This document shows positions 7,272 through 14,956 of a stretch of 15,330 bases of DNA, in pieces (within the stretch, counting starts at the first letter, position 1; each line of letters starts with the position of its first letter). The notes below the pieces were generated by a model. The model did not search any database and was not told the origin of the DNA. It worked only from the letters and a program-made list of their open reading frames with translations. Origin of the DNA: an uncultured Burkholderiaceae bacterium (GTDB lineage Bacteria > Pseudomonadota > Gammaproteobacteria > Burkholderiales > Burkholderiaceae_C); NCBI GenBank assembly GCA_938022295.1, contig CALIDR010000100.1:1-15330 (forward strand), read 5' to 3'. A program made the translations under genes and the position numbers.

Positions 7272-8156
7272 TCAGGGACCCGCGATGCTGGCCGCCACGC
7301 GGTCCCGCGCTTCTGCGGAGCCCGTCGCCGGCTCGGACGGCGCCGGATACCAGCGCACGCGCACGCCGAGCGCCAGATGTTTCAGCAAACCGCCGCGCAG
7401 ACGCCGGCCGACGACGCGCTCGTGCCGCAGACCGCGCTGCTTGACCTGGTACAGGCGCCCCTTGTGCGGCTGGCGCTGGCCGAAACGCTCGCCAGCCGCG
7501 AGGCGGCGCAGCAGCTCGGCGTAGGCATCGGCGCTCGTCATCACGGCGCGCCAGAAGAGCCGCAGTTCGTCGTCGTCGGGCCGCACCTCGGGGCTGACGT
7601 GCGCGATCAGGCCGCCGGTGTCGATGCCGGCGTCGATCCAGTGCAGCGTGCAGCCGACCTTCTCGGGCTCGCCGTTGTACAGCGCCCAGAACGTGCAGTC
7701 GGCGCCGCGGTACTCGGGCGACAGCCCGCCGTGCAGGTTGGCGATGCCCAGCCGCCCCATCCGCAGCAACTCGCCGCGGATCAGCGACGTGCCAAAGACG
7801 GCGATCAGGTCGGGCTGCAGCTCGCGCGCAAGCGCGACGACGTCCGGATGGTTGATGTGCGGCACCTCGCGGACGAGCTCCGGCCGGTCCAGGCGCGGCG
7901 GTCTGTCGCCGAAGAAGAACTTCGCCTCGCCGCCGCCGGTGTAGCGCCTGCGGTCGCGCAGCCAGCGCCACGCCTTGCGCCAGAAGTTGTCAGGGCGCAG
8001 TGTCTTGGCGAGCTTCTGCCACGAGAAATCGCTGCCGGTCTCCTGCACGATCGCGACGACGTCGCCAGCGCGACACAGCGCGTTGGCCACGTAGAGGTGC
8101 CGCGGGCTGCGGCCGCACAGCACCATGACCCGCAGCGGCACGGCTGCCTCAGCCAT
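7272..8156 (-). CDS. Formyltransferase of the methionyl-tRNA formyltransferase-like family (sugar or amino-group N-formylation)
   Basis: This 294-residue protein has the formyl-transfer core: a Rossmann-like N-terminal strand (RVMVLCG), then DLIAVFGTSLI (116-126), IANLHGGLSPEYRG (138-151) with the catalytic Asn140 and His142, and IDAGIDTGGLI (174-184) with the catalytic Asp179. This N-H-D triad is the family signature for transfer from N10-formyltetrahydrofolate to an amine. The C-terminal tRNA-binding domain of true Fmt is absent and the gene lies in a glycan operon, so an amino sugar or sugar-linked amine is the likely acceptor. No aminotransferase for a 4-amino sugar is visible in this window, so the amine donor is unknown. 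It overlaps the upstream toroid gene by 8 bp. ATG at 8154-8156 is the first start in frame. Confidence 0.83.
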   Translation of the reverse strand: MAEAAVPLRVMVLCGRSPRHLYVANALCRAGDVVAIVQETGSDFSWQKLAKTLRPDNFWRKAWRWLRDRRRYTGGGEAKFFFGDRPPRLDRPELVREVPHINHPDVVALARELQPDLIAVFGTSLIRGELLRMGRLGIANLHGGLSPEYRGADCTFWALYNGEPEKVGCTLHWIDAGIDTGGLIAHVSPEVRPDDDELRLFWRAVMTSADAYAELLRRLAAGERFGQRQPHKGRLYQVKQRGLRHERVVGRRLRGGLLKHLALGVRVRWYPAPSEPATGSAEARDRVAASIAGP

Positions 8157-9381
8157 GGCGCGCCTCCTCGGGCACGGACGGCACCGGCGGCACCGAGACG
8201 TCGAGCAGGTCCATCATCAGGGCGTCGGCGAAGAACTTGGCCGCCCAGTTCGGGTACTCGAAGCGGGAGTAGTCGCCCCAGATCGGCGCCGAGCCGGCAA
8301 TGCCGCCGCGCACTGCAGGATCCGGGTGGTCCAGGCGCTGCGTCGTCTTCAGGTATGCCAGCGCGCTGCGGGCGTTCGCGCGCAGGTCCGCGGCGCCCGT
8401 GGCCTGGGCCAGGCGCGTCCAGTTCAGGCTCATCTGCGCAATGCCGGTGAGGCAAGCGTAGGTCGCGTCGGCCACCCAGCCGTCCCGGTAGGTGCCGGCG
8501 AGCCAGCCGTCGGCGCGCTGCCTGGCCGCGATGCCGCGGCCGGCCTTCAGTGCCGCATCCAGATAGCGTTCCTCGCCGAGCAGCACGCCCGATTCGAGGA
8601 GTCCGCGGATCGCGTAGGCGATCGTATGCGTGAAGGGGGATCGCCACGGCACGAAGGCGTTGGTCGTGAACCAGCCGCTCGAGGTCTGCTGCGTGAGCGC
8701 CCAGTCGAGGTTGCGCCGCGCGGCCTGCACGAGGCGCCGCTCGCCCGCGATCAGGCCCGTGGCGAGCAGCGCCCACGTGGCACGCGTGTTGTAGACGTGC
8801 GGCGTGTCGTGATGCTCGAAGCGCCGCCAGCAGCCGTCGTCATCCTGCTGGTCGGCCAGCCAGTGGCCGGCCCGCACGGCAGCGTCGAGGCACTCGCGCC
8901 GCCCGAGCTGGGTGTAGCCGGCGACCATGCCGTGCATGATCTGGCCGGTGTTGAAGATCACCGGCCGACTGCCCGGCTCGCCGAAATGGCCGGGAAACGC
9001 GCCGTCGGGCAGCTGGATCGACAATTCCCAGTCGATCATGCGCCGTGCACGGTCGACCAGTTCCGATCGCCGCAGCACGTTCGCCGCGGCGAGGAACGTC
9101 TCGACGATGTAGCCGGTGGTTTCGGGATAGCTGGGTAGCCAGCCGTCCTCGAAGCTCCAGCCGGCGGAGACGCCACCGGCATCGGGTTGGCCGTCGCGCA
9201 CGTCCTGCGCGCGGCACAGCCAGTCGATCGCGGCGGCGATGTGGACCTCGTGCGGCTGCGGCGACTCGGCCGTGCCGCGCACGCTGTCCCACACCAGGCC
9301 CAAATGGCGTGGCCGCCACGGCTTGTAGCGCGCCGGCAGGCGGACGAGATCGATGACGTTCATGTCCCGTGGTGCGGTCAT
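8149..9381 (-). CDS. Alpha/alpha-toroid protein with QW-like repeats (terpene-cyclase/prenyltransferase or six-hairpin-like fold), function unknown
   Basis: This 410-residue protein has no signal peptide or membrane span. It carries repeated units of about 52-60 residues, each with a helix ending in Gln followed by a small turn and an aromatic residue. Examples are RRMIDWELSIQLPDGAF (113-129), AGHWLADQQDDDGCW (171-185), RRNLDWALTQQTSSGWF (222-238) and AGRGIAARQRADGWL (280-294), with weaker copies near 52-81 and 336-368. This resembles the QW motif of alpha/alpha-barrel proteins such as squalene-hopene cyclases and six-hairpin sugar enzymes. A cyclase-type DxDD motif is not seen, so terpene cyclization is unlikely. 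A glycan lyase, epimerase or hydrolase-like role is possible. A second in-frame ATG at 9361-9363 (Met7) could be the true start. The first ATG (9379-9381) lies 1 bp after the upstream stop. Confidence 0.75.
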   Translation of the reverse strand: MTAPRDMNVIDLVRLPARYKPWRPRHLGLVWDSVRGTAESPQPHEVHIAAAIDWLCRAQDVRDGQPDAGGVSAGWSFEDGWLPSYPETTGYIVETFLAAANVLRRSELVDRARRMIDWELSIQLPDGAFPGHFGEPGSRPVIFNTGQIMHGMVAGYTQLGRRECLDAAVRAGHWLADQQDDDGCWRRFEHHDTPHVYNTRATWALLATGLIAGERRLVQAARRNLDWALTQQTSSGWFTTNAFVPWRSPFTHTIAYAIRGLLESGVLLGEERYLDAALKAGRGIAARQRADGWLAGTYRDGWVADATYACLTGIAQMSLNWTRLAQATGAADLRANARSALAYLKTTQRLDHPDPAVRGGIAGSAPIWGDYSRFEYPNWAAKFFADALMMDLLDVSVPPVPSVPEEARHG

Positions 9382-9382
9382 G

Positions 9383-10768
9383 TCAATGGGTCGTGGCGGC
9401 CTGCGACAGGCCGCCGCTCAGCGCCACGTGGCTGACGACGTAGCGGTGCTTGCCGGAGGCCTCTGGCGCGATCGCGTCGACGACGCATACGTGCACCCGC
9501 ACGTCGTCGCCGAGGCGCCGGCGCAGCCCGGCGTCGATGGCCTGCACCGCCGTCGGCGACCAGCGCGAACCGGGCACGACCTGCACCTCGACGTTGCGCA
9601 CGTCGTGCTGGACGAGCTTGAACTCGGCCACCCCTTCGACTGCCCGCAGCACGTAGATGCCCGCCAGCGCGTGCATGATGGTGCCGTCGGCGCGGACGAG
9701 GAAGTCGGTGCGGCGGCCGACGACTTCGGCGATCACGTGCAGACCGCGGCCGTCGCGGTCGGGCTCGTCGCTCAGGCGCACCATGTCTCCGGTGCGGTAG
9801 CGGATGAACGGCTGGGCATCGGAACACAGGCCGGTCATCACCGCCTCGCCGAGGGTGCCGGCAGGCGCCGGCCGGCCCTCCTCGTCGAGCACCTCGAGAA
9901 GGATGCTCTCGCTCATCAGCAGCATCTGGCCGTGCGGCGTTTCGTGTGCCGTGAAGCCGATGTCGCGGCTGCCAAACTCGTTGGCCACCGGCGCGCCGAA
10001 CGCCCGCCCGATCAGCTCGCGCTGGTGGGCATACAGGGGCTCGCCGGTGGTGCAGACCACCTTCAGCTTCGGCAGTCGAAGCCGCCTGCCGCGCTCGAGG
10101 GCGTGTGCTCCGAGCAGCGCGACCGAGCTGGCGTAGCCGTAGAGGCAACGGGGATTCCACGCCTCAAGGGCATCGAGGTAGGCGTCCATGCGCGCGGGCG
10201 ACATCGCAAACGCGTTGAGCACCAGCTGATTGATCAGCCGGTCGCGCACGGTCTTGACCCAGTCGGTCTTGTCGAGCTCGACCGGAGCGCCCCACAAGTA
10301 CGCCTCGGGGTCGCCGGGTTCGACGCCCCACCATCGCCGCGCGCGCAACCGCCCGGCCGCGTCGGAGGCCTGTCGCCAGCGGCCGAAATAGAAGATCAGG
10401 GGCTGGCCGCTGGAGCCGCCGGTGTTGTAGCGGAACGCGCCGCCGGGCACGCCGCGCCAGACCATCGCGTCGCCGTTCACCGCCGCGTCGGCCTTCGTCA
10501 TGACCGGCAGCCGGCGCAGATGGTCGAGGCTGTCCAATCGATCAGGGTGCAGGCCCGCCTCGTCCAGCCGCTGGCGATGCCACGGGCAGTTCGCGTGGGC
10601 CACCTCCAGCAGCGCACGCAGCTTGGCGAGTTGCAGCGCCTCCACTTCGGATCGGCTCAGCCACTGGCTGCGCTCGATTTCGGCCAGGTACTGGAACGTC
10701 GGCCGCCGAAGCGAACGTTCCTGCAGCGGGTAGATCACCCGCCCTGCCAGCAGCCCGGGAACCTTCAT
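9383..10768 (-). CDS. PaaK/CapK-family adenylate-forming enzyme (phenylacetate-CoA ligase-like)
   Basis: This 461-residue adenylate-forming enzyme has FRYNTGGSSGQPL (112-124), the Ser/Thr/Gly-rich ATP loop. CTTGEPL (239-245), NEFGSRDIG (263-271) and FIRYRTGDMV (321-330, containing the Asp that contacts AMP ribose) follow in the order seen in PaaK-type ligases. A C-terminal subdomain with SGKHRYVVS carries the family-type lysine. PaaK-like proteins found in capsule and exopolysaccharide loci are often called CapK; their substrates are largely unknown, and activation of a carboxylic acid for transfer onto a glycan is a reasonable inference. It is most likely not a phenylacetate catabolic enzyme, since no paa genes are near. 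It starts at ATG 10766-10768, 51 bp after the ligase gene, and ends 1 bp before the toroid gene. Confidence 0.82.
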   Translation of the reverse strand: MKVPGLLAGRVIYPLQERSLRRPTFQYLAEIERSQWLSRSEVEALQLAKLRALLEVAHANCPWHRQRLDEAGLHPDRLDSLDHLRRLPVMTKADAAVNGDAMVWRGVPGGAFRYNTGGSSGQPLIFYFGRWRQASDAAGRLRARRWWGVEPGDPEAYLWGAPVELDKTDWVKTVRDRLINQLVLNAFAMSPARMDAYLDALEAWNPRCLYGYASSVALLGAHALERGRRLRLPKLKVVCTTGEPLYAHQRELIGRAFGAPVANEFGSRDIGFTAHETPHGQMLLMSESILLEVLDEEGRPAPAGTLGEAVMTGLCSDAQPFIRYRTGDMVRLSDEPDRDGRGLHVIAEVVGRRTDFLVRADGTIMHALAGIYVLRAVEGVAEFKLVQHDVRNVEVQVVPGSRWSPTAVQAIDAGLRRRLGDDVRVHVCVVDAIAPEASGKHRYVVSHVALSGGLSQAATTH

Positions 10769-10819
10769 GACCGGCGTGTTGCCCGCAGAAGGGGCCCCAG
10801 TTCGAGGAGCAGCATCGAC

Positions 10820-12124
10820 CTAACGCTGCGATCCGAGGCCCAGCGCCGCCCTGAACGCGCCGCTCGGCCAGGGCAGGGCAGTGCTGCCGGACGGCTGCGG
10901 CGACTGGATCAGCGCATAGACCACGACCACGATGATGATCAGGTGGTAGATGTAGTCGAAGTACGCCAGCCCGAGGAACGTGCCGGCGGACATGTAGCTG
11001 ACCATGCTGACCTGGATCATCGCGGCCAAGTCGCGCGCCCAGTGGTGTTCGGGGTTCGTCCTGCCGGCGCGGATGATCGCGCTGCACTTCAGCCACGTCA
11101 TGGCCAGCAGGGTCAGGAACAGGAACAGTCCGATGAAGCCGTGCTCGCCCAGGACCTCGAAGTAGATGCTGTGGACGTCGCGCGAATCGGCGCCGGTCGG
11201 CGAATAGCGGCGGAACGTGGGCTGCTGGAACGTCTCGAATCCGCCCCCGGTGACGCGATCCTTGCCGATCTCCCAAGCCACCAGCCAGGCGTCGATGCGG
11301 CCGCGCGCCGAGCCGTCCTCCTGGTACGTCTTGATCGTGGCCATGCGCTCGTACCACGCGGGCGGCATGATCTGAACCACCGCCACCGCCGCGATCGCAA
11401 CCAGCAGCGCGGTGGCGAACTTGTGCCGGCTCTTGAGCCAGAAGATGAACCCCGTGACGCTCAAGGCGACCAGCGCGCCTCGCGACTGGGTGCCAATCGC
11501 CGCCAACACGGTGAGCAGGATCGACGTGCCGAGGAAGATCCTCACGATGCGGCGTGAGGCCTGCAGCTGCAGGTAGCGCAGCAAAGGGATCGTCATCACC
11601 AGGGCCAGCGCGATCTCGTTGTTGCCGCCGATGAAGGTACCCATGGGGCCCTGCACCCGGTGGACGCCGCCCTTGAGGATCGTGAAGATGCCCCCCTTTA
11701 TGCCGTAGAAAGCCAGCGACATCGCGATGACCCAGACGAACACGTGCACGCGCTCTCGCGAGGTCAAGAGCAGCAGCGCCATGAAGGTCAGGATCTGGAT
11801 CTTGATGACCTTTTCATATTGCGGGATCGCCAATGTCGGGTAGAACGCCTGCGTCGTCGTCACCCCCATCCAGCCGACGAATAGCACGAGCACGACGGCC
11901 TCGCGGCTCCAGATCATCCGCTTGGCTTCCTTCGACATCAGCATGCCGACGAGGGTGGTGACGGCGACCAGCTGTACCACGGGCATCGTCTGCATGAATC
12001 CCCAAGCCAGCCGGTGCGGGTTCATGTAGCCGAGCCACGCCGCCATCAAGATGCCGAGAAACGGCCGCTTGAGGACGAACGGCAGCAGGCCGAAGAAGAC
12101 GATGGCCAGGGCGATGTCGCGCAT
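10820..12124 (-). CDS. Exosortase A-associated O-antigen ligase/polymerase-like membrane protein (Wzy_C superfamily)
   Basis: This 434-residue inner-membrane protein has about ten hydrophobic spans. It opens with MRDIALAIVFFGLLPFVLKR and continues with short loops such as GYMNPHRLAWGF (32-43). These features match my memory of the exosortase-A-associated O-glycosylation-ligase family of PEP-CTERM loci. A large periplasmic-type loop lies at about 252-320, followed by DVHSIYFEVLGEHGFIG (316-332), the usual conserved segment of O-antigen ligases and Wzy polymerases. TQSRGAL (212-218) is a second family feature. It probably joins or polymerizes undecaprenyl-linked glycan at the periplasmic face. 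ATG at 12122-12124 is the only sensible start and has GAAGAG 5 bp upstream. The marker places the operon in an exosortase A system, although the sortase gene is not in this window. Confidence 0.85.
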   Translation of the reverse strand: MRDIALAIVFFGLLPFVLKRPFLGILMAAWLGYMNPHRLAWGFMQTMPVVQLVAVTTLVGMLMSKEAKRMIWSREAVVLVLFVGWMGVTTTQAFYPTLAIPQYEKVIKIQILTFMALLLLTSRERVHVFVWVIAMSLAFYGIKGGIFTILKGGVHRVQGPMGTFIGGNNEIALALVMTIPLLRYLQLQASRRIVRIFLGTSILLTVLAAIGTQSRGALVALSVTGFIFWLKSRHKFATALLVAIAAVAVVQIMPPAWYERMATIKTYQEDGSARGRIDAWLVAWEIGKDRVTGGGFETFQQPTFRRYSPTGADSRDVHSIYFEVLGEHGFIGLFLFLTLLAMTWLKCSAIIRAGRTNPEHHWARDLAAMIQVSMVSYMSAGTFLGLAYFDYIYHLIIIVVVVYALIQSPQPSGSTALPWPSGAFRAALGLGSQR

Positions 12125-12150
12125 GCGTGCTCTTCGGTGGCGCTGGGTGC

Positions 12151-13404
12151 TCAGGCTCGGGTCGCCTGCCGTTGCGGCTCGACGCCGGGCGCAGCGCGGC
12201 CCAGCGAACGGAACTCCTCCAGGAGCACCTGCACGCGCAGCTCCCACGTGTTCGCCTCGGCGTGCCGGCGGATGGCCCCCGCATCCCACTGCCTGCGCAG
12301 AGCGTCGTCGAGCGCGCGTTCGAGCGCAGCCGCGTCGCTGAACGGCACGACGATGCCGAGCCGCCCGTCGCACACGACTTCGGCATTGCCCCCGACGTCG
12401 GTCGCCACCACCGGGCGGCCGCACGCGAACGACTCGAGCAGCACGTTGGCCCAGCCTTCGTTGCTCGTCGCGAGCACCGACACGTCGGCGGCCGAGAGCG
12501 GCACGCGCAGCTGTTCCGGAGGCAACGGGCCGAGGAATCGCACGACGTCGTCGAGGCCGAGGTCGCGCACCTGCTGGCGCAGGCGCTGCGAGATGTCGCC
12601 CTCGGGGCTGGCGCCGCCGACGACGAGGTAGACGAGCGTCGGATGCTTCACCCGCAGCGACGGCAGCAGCTCGATGACGCGGTGGAAGCCCTTGCGCTCG
12701 ACGAGCGCACCGACGGTGACGAGCACGCGCGCCTCGGCTGGCAGGTTCAGCATCGCGCGTGCCTCGTGCTGGGGCAGCGGCGAGAACTTGTCGACGTCCA
12801 CGCCGTTGGCCACGACGCGCACGTGGTCGGCGACGATGCCCAGCCCCAGCGCCACCTGACGCAGCGACTCCGAAACGGCGAACACACGCCGCGCGCGCCG
12901 CAGCGCGCGCGCCACCTTGCCCGCCAGAGATGGATCGCGGGCATGCCGCACCTCGGTGCCGCGCATCGTGACCGTCACCGGTACGCCGAGCCAGCGGCCC
13001 AGCAGCGTGGCCGCATACCCGTCCGGGTAAGCAAAGTGCGCGTCGATCACGTCCAGGCGTCCCTCGCGCTTCAGCCGTCGCAGCCGCGGCCACGCACCCA
13101 GCGCCATCAGCAGGCCGTCGAATCCCTTCAGCATGCCCGGCACCGAGAAGAAGCGGGGAAACCAGCAGTCGATGCCCTGCTGGACCTCGTGGCGCGGCGC
13201 CCCTGCCCTGAAGCCCGGGCGCCAGCGCCGCAGCAGTCCCTGCAACGGGAACCACGGCACCGGGGAGACGACGCACAGCGGCAGGTGACGGCCGACGCGG
13301 AACATGCGCTCGCGAATGAACAAGCCTGCCCCCGGCTGGCAGCGGTTGGGGAACAGGCTGCTGAATACGACGACATGCGGCCGCTCGGTGCGAGACTCAG
13401 GCAT
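12151..13404 (-). CDS. GT4 family glycosyltransferase
   Basis: This 417-residue GT-B glycosyltransferase is predicted to be cytoplasmic and peripheral to the membrane. The acceptor lobe includes IDAHFAYPDGYAA (120-132) and TVTMRGTEV (144-152). The junction reads VVANGVDVDKFSP (197-209). The donor lobe begins VTVGALVERKGF (229-240) and holds the catalytic-region EX7E pair E316/E324 in EGWANVLLE, followed by SFACGRPVVATDVGG (325-339). A retaining mechanism with a nucleotide-sugar donor is the family norm; neither sugar nor acceptor can be read. The start ATG (13402-13404) overlaps the upstream glycosyltransferase by 8 bp, so the pair is translationally coupled. A 26-bp gap leads to the ligase gene. 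Confidence 0.87.
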   Translation of the reverse strand: MPESRTERPHVVVFSSLFPNRCQPGAGLFIRERMFRVGRHLPLCVVSPVPWFPLQGLLRRWRPGFRAGAPRHEVQQGIDCWFPRFFSVPGMLKGFDGLLMALGAWPRLRRLKREGRLDVIDAHFAYPDGYAATLLGRWLGVPVTVTMRGTEVRHARDPSLAGKVARALRRARRVFAVSESLRQVALGLGIVADHVRVVANGVDVDKFSPLPQHEARAMLNLPAEARVLVTVGALVERKGFHRVIELLPSLRVKHPTLVYLVVGGASPEGDISQRLRQQVRDLGLDDVVRFLGPLPPEQLRVPLSAADVSVLATSNEGWANVLLESFACGRPVVATDVGGNAEVVCDGRLGIVVPFSDAAALERALDDALRRQWDAGAIRRHAEANTWELRVQVLLEEFRSLGRAAPGVEPQRQATRA

Positions 13405-14614
13405 CGATCGCCACGCGGGAAGCGAGCCGTTCGTAGTCCGGCCTGTAACGGGCCACGCTGCCCGCCCAGTGGCGCTCGCGTTCGACGAACCGCCGCCCGG
13501 CGCTGCGCAGCGCCGGCCAGCGTTCGCGCTGCGCGAGCAGTTCGAGCACCGCCTGCGCGAGCGCGTCGGCGCTACCGGCCCGGAACAGCTTGCCGGTTTC
13601 GCCGTCGCGGATCAGCTCCTTGTGGCCCCCGACGTCGCTGGCCACCAGCAGCCGCCCCTGCGCCATGGCCTCGAGCGGCTTGAGCGGCGTGACGAGTTCG
13701 GTCAGGCGCATCGAGTGGCGGGGATAGGCGAGCACGTCGACGAGGTCGTAGTAGCGCTGCACCTGCTGGTGCGGCACGCGGCCGGTGAAGACCACCTTGT
13801 CGGCCACGCCGAGGCTCCTGGCCTGCGCCTTCAGCGCTTCGTCCTGCGGCCCGCCGCCCACCAGCAGCACGCGCACGTCGGCGCGCTGGGCCAGCAGCCC
13901 GGGCAGCGCCGACAGCAGCAAGTCGAGCCCCTCGTATGCATAGAACGAGCCGATGAAGCCGACGACGGTGCTGCCCCCGAGGCCCAGTTCGGCCTTCAAC
14001 GCCTCGTCGGGCGAGCCCCCCGGCTCGAACTTCTCGATGTCGACCGCGTTCGGGATCACCGTGACCTTGTCGGGCGCGATGCCGCGGCCGACGATGTCGC
14101 CGCGCAGCCCTTCGCAGATCGTGAACACGTGCGCCGCGCGGCGCAGCGCGTAGGTCTCCATCCGCTGCGACAGCCGGTAGCGCAGGCTGCCCTCCGTCGT
14201 GGTGCCGTGGTCCACGGCGGCGTCTTCCCAGAAGGCGCGCACTTCGTAGACCACCGGGATGCCCAGTTCCTTGCCCACGCGCAGCGCCGGTATCGCGTCG
14301 AGCACTGGCGAGTGGGCGTGGATGACGTGCGGCTCGACCATCTCGGCCACCGCGCGCACGCGGCGCTCGAACTGGCGCATCAACTCGATCTCGCCGAAAC
14401 CGGGCAGCTTCTTGCCGCCGGCGGGCACCAGCGTGCGGTAGAAGTGCCAGCCGTCGACCGTCTCCTCGCTGTCGCGCGTGGCGGTGTGCTTGGGGCTCGT
14501 GACGTGGAACGTCTGCCAGCCGAGCTTGCGCTGCTCGCGCAGGATCGCGAGCGTGCGGAACGTGTAGCCGCTGTGCAGCGGGATCGAGTGGTCGAGGACG
14601 TGGAGGATGCGCAT
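13397..14614 (-). CDS. Exosortase A-associated GT4 glycosyltransferase (Daro_2409-like family)
   Basis: This 405-residue GT4 enzyme starts MRILHVLDHSIPLHSGYTFR, which matches my memory of the glycosyltransferase family named after Daro_2409 and found beside exosortase A in PEP-CTERM loci. Other landmarks are HVIHAHSPVLDAIPA (96-110), YEVRAFWED (123-131), VIPNAVDIEKF (186-196), VGFIGSFYAYEGLDLL (218-233) and TELVTPLKPLEAMAQG (305-320) in the donor lobe, with E306 and E315 near the usual glutamate positions. It most likely adds an early sugar to the lipid-linked repeat unit; donor unknown. The ATG (14612-14614) is the first one before the conserved N-terminus. The 90-bp gap upstream is shared with the oppositely directed antitoxin promoter, and the true upstream operon partner (amidotransferase) lies beyond the toxin-antitoxin pair. 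Confidence 0.88.
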   Translation of the reverse strand: MRILHVLDHSIPLHSGYTFRTLAILREQRKLGWQTFHVTSPKHTATRDSEETVDGWHFYRTLVPAGGKKLPGFGEIELMRQFERRVRAVAEMVEPHVIHAHSPVLDAIPALRVGKELGIPVVYEVRAFWEDAAVDHGTTTEGSLRYRLSQRMETYALRRAAHVFTICEGLRGDIVGRGIAPDKVTVIPNAVDIEKFEPGGSPDEALKAELGLGGSTVVGFIGSFYAYEGLDLLLSALPGLLAQRADVRVLLVGGGPQDEALKAQARSLGVADKVVFTGRVPHQQVQRYYDLVDVLAYPRHSMRLTELVTPLKPLEAMAQGRLLVASDVGGHKELIRDGETGKLFRAGSADALAQAVLELLAQRERWPALRSAGRRFVERERHWAGSVARYRPDYERLASRVAIDA

Positions 14615-14647
14615 GGTCGGGCTGGGCCGTCACACCGATGCGACACG

Positions 14648-14676
14648 CTGCAACGAGCACACGAGCCCTGTACAAT
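14648..14676 (+). promoter_or_regulatory. Putative sigma-70 promoter of yefM-yoeB
   Basis: A -10-like TACAAT (14671-14676, 5 of 6 matches to TATAAT) lies 17 bp after a weak -35-like CTGCAA (14648-14653, 3 of 6). The start of transcription would fall near 14683, leaving a leader of about 20 bases before the antitoxin ATG. This is among the most AT-rich short stretches in the window. The -10 is convincing and the -35 is not. Confidence 0.5.
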
Positions 14677-14686
14677 AGAATGTACG
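14669..14686 (+). promoter_or_regulatory. Putative YefM-YoeB operator: two TGTAC-core motifs 12 bp apart
   Basis: TGTACA at 14669-14674 and TGTACG at 14681-14686 are spaced exactly 12 bp start to start. They form an inverted GTACA/TGTAC pair around ATAGAA. The E. coli yefM-yoeB operator is known to use TGTACA cores with about this spacing, so autoregulation by the antitoxin-toxin complex is likely. The site overlaps the proposed -10 element, which would let bound repressor block RNA polymerase. Confidence 0.7.
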
Positions 14687-14691
14687 CATAT

Positions 14692-14695
14692 GGAG
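14692..14695 (+). promoter_or_regulatory. Ribosome binding site deciding the yefM start
   Basis: GGAG ends 9 bases before ATG 14705-14707. The in-frame ATG at 14690-14692 has no such site and would add five residues (MEPVR) not typical of YefM, so the downstream ATG is preferred. Confidence 0.65.
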
Positions 14696-14704
14696 CCCGT
14701 TCGA

Positions 14705-14956
14705 ATGAATGTGATCAGCTACTCCGCGGCGCGGGCCAACCTCGCGTCGGTGATGGACCGTGTGACGAACGATCACGAGGCGTTGATCATTACGCGCCAT
14801 GGCGAGCCGTCGGTCGTGATGCTCTCGCTCGAGGACTACCAAGCGCTCGAGGAGACCGCCCACCTGCTGCGCAGCCCAGCAAATGCACGGCGGCTGCTGG
14901 CGGCCATCGCCGAGCTCGAAGCCGGCCGCGGCGTGGAGCGCGAACTGCTGCCGTGA
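14705..14956 (+). CDS. yefM: YefM-family antitoxin
   Basis: This 83-residue Phd/YefM antitoxin both neutralizes YoeB and binds DNA. The N-terminal DNA-binding and dimerization half begins MNVISYSAARANLASVMDRV and continues with ITRHGEPSVVMLSLEDY. The C-terminal half, LEETAHLLRSPANARRLL, is the toxin-neutralizing region and matches E. coli YefM closely from memory. The stop overlaps the toxin start as GTGA, the usual co-translation arrangement that lets antitoxin be made first. It is expected to be a labile protein degraded by Lon under stress, releasing the toxin. It lies on the plus strand, opposite to all glycan genes, and is preceded by its own promoter and operator. Confidence 0.95.
   Translation: MNVISYSAARANLASVMDRVTNDHEALIITRHGEPSVVMLSLEDYQALEETAHLLRSPANARRLLAAIAELEAGRGVERELLP

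Noticed and set aside
7272..8156. Methionyl-tRNA formyltransferase (fmt)
   Set aside because: The catalytic core is shared, but the C-terminal tRNA-binding domain is missing, there is no def or rsmB neighbour, and the gene sits in a glycan operon.
8149..9381. Squalene-hopene or other terpene cyclase
   Set aside because: QW-like repeats are present, but the protein is much shorter than a hopene cyclase, no DxDD motif is seen, and the surroundings are glycan genes.
10791..10798. GGGGCCCC palindrome in the gap before the PaaK-like gene
   Set aside because: A simple GC palindrome expected by chance here, with no T-run or second copy to suggest a terminator or operator.
14690..14692. Upstream ATG as the yefM start
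   Set aside because: No ribosome site precedes it, it is nearly inside the operator, and the ATG at 14705 has GGAG at good spacing and matches the usual YefM N-terminus.
14615..14704. Minus-strand promoter for the Daro_2409-like glycosyltransferase operon
   Set aside because: On the minus strand I found no -10/-35 pair with reasonable matches and spacing; transcription may come from farther upstream through the toxin-antitoxin genes.
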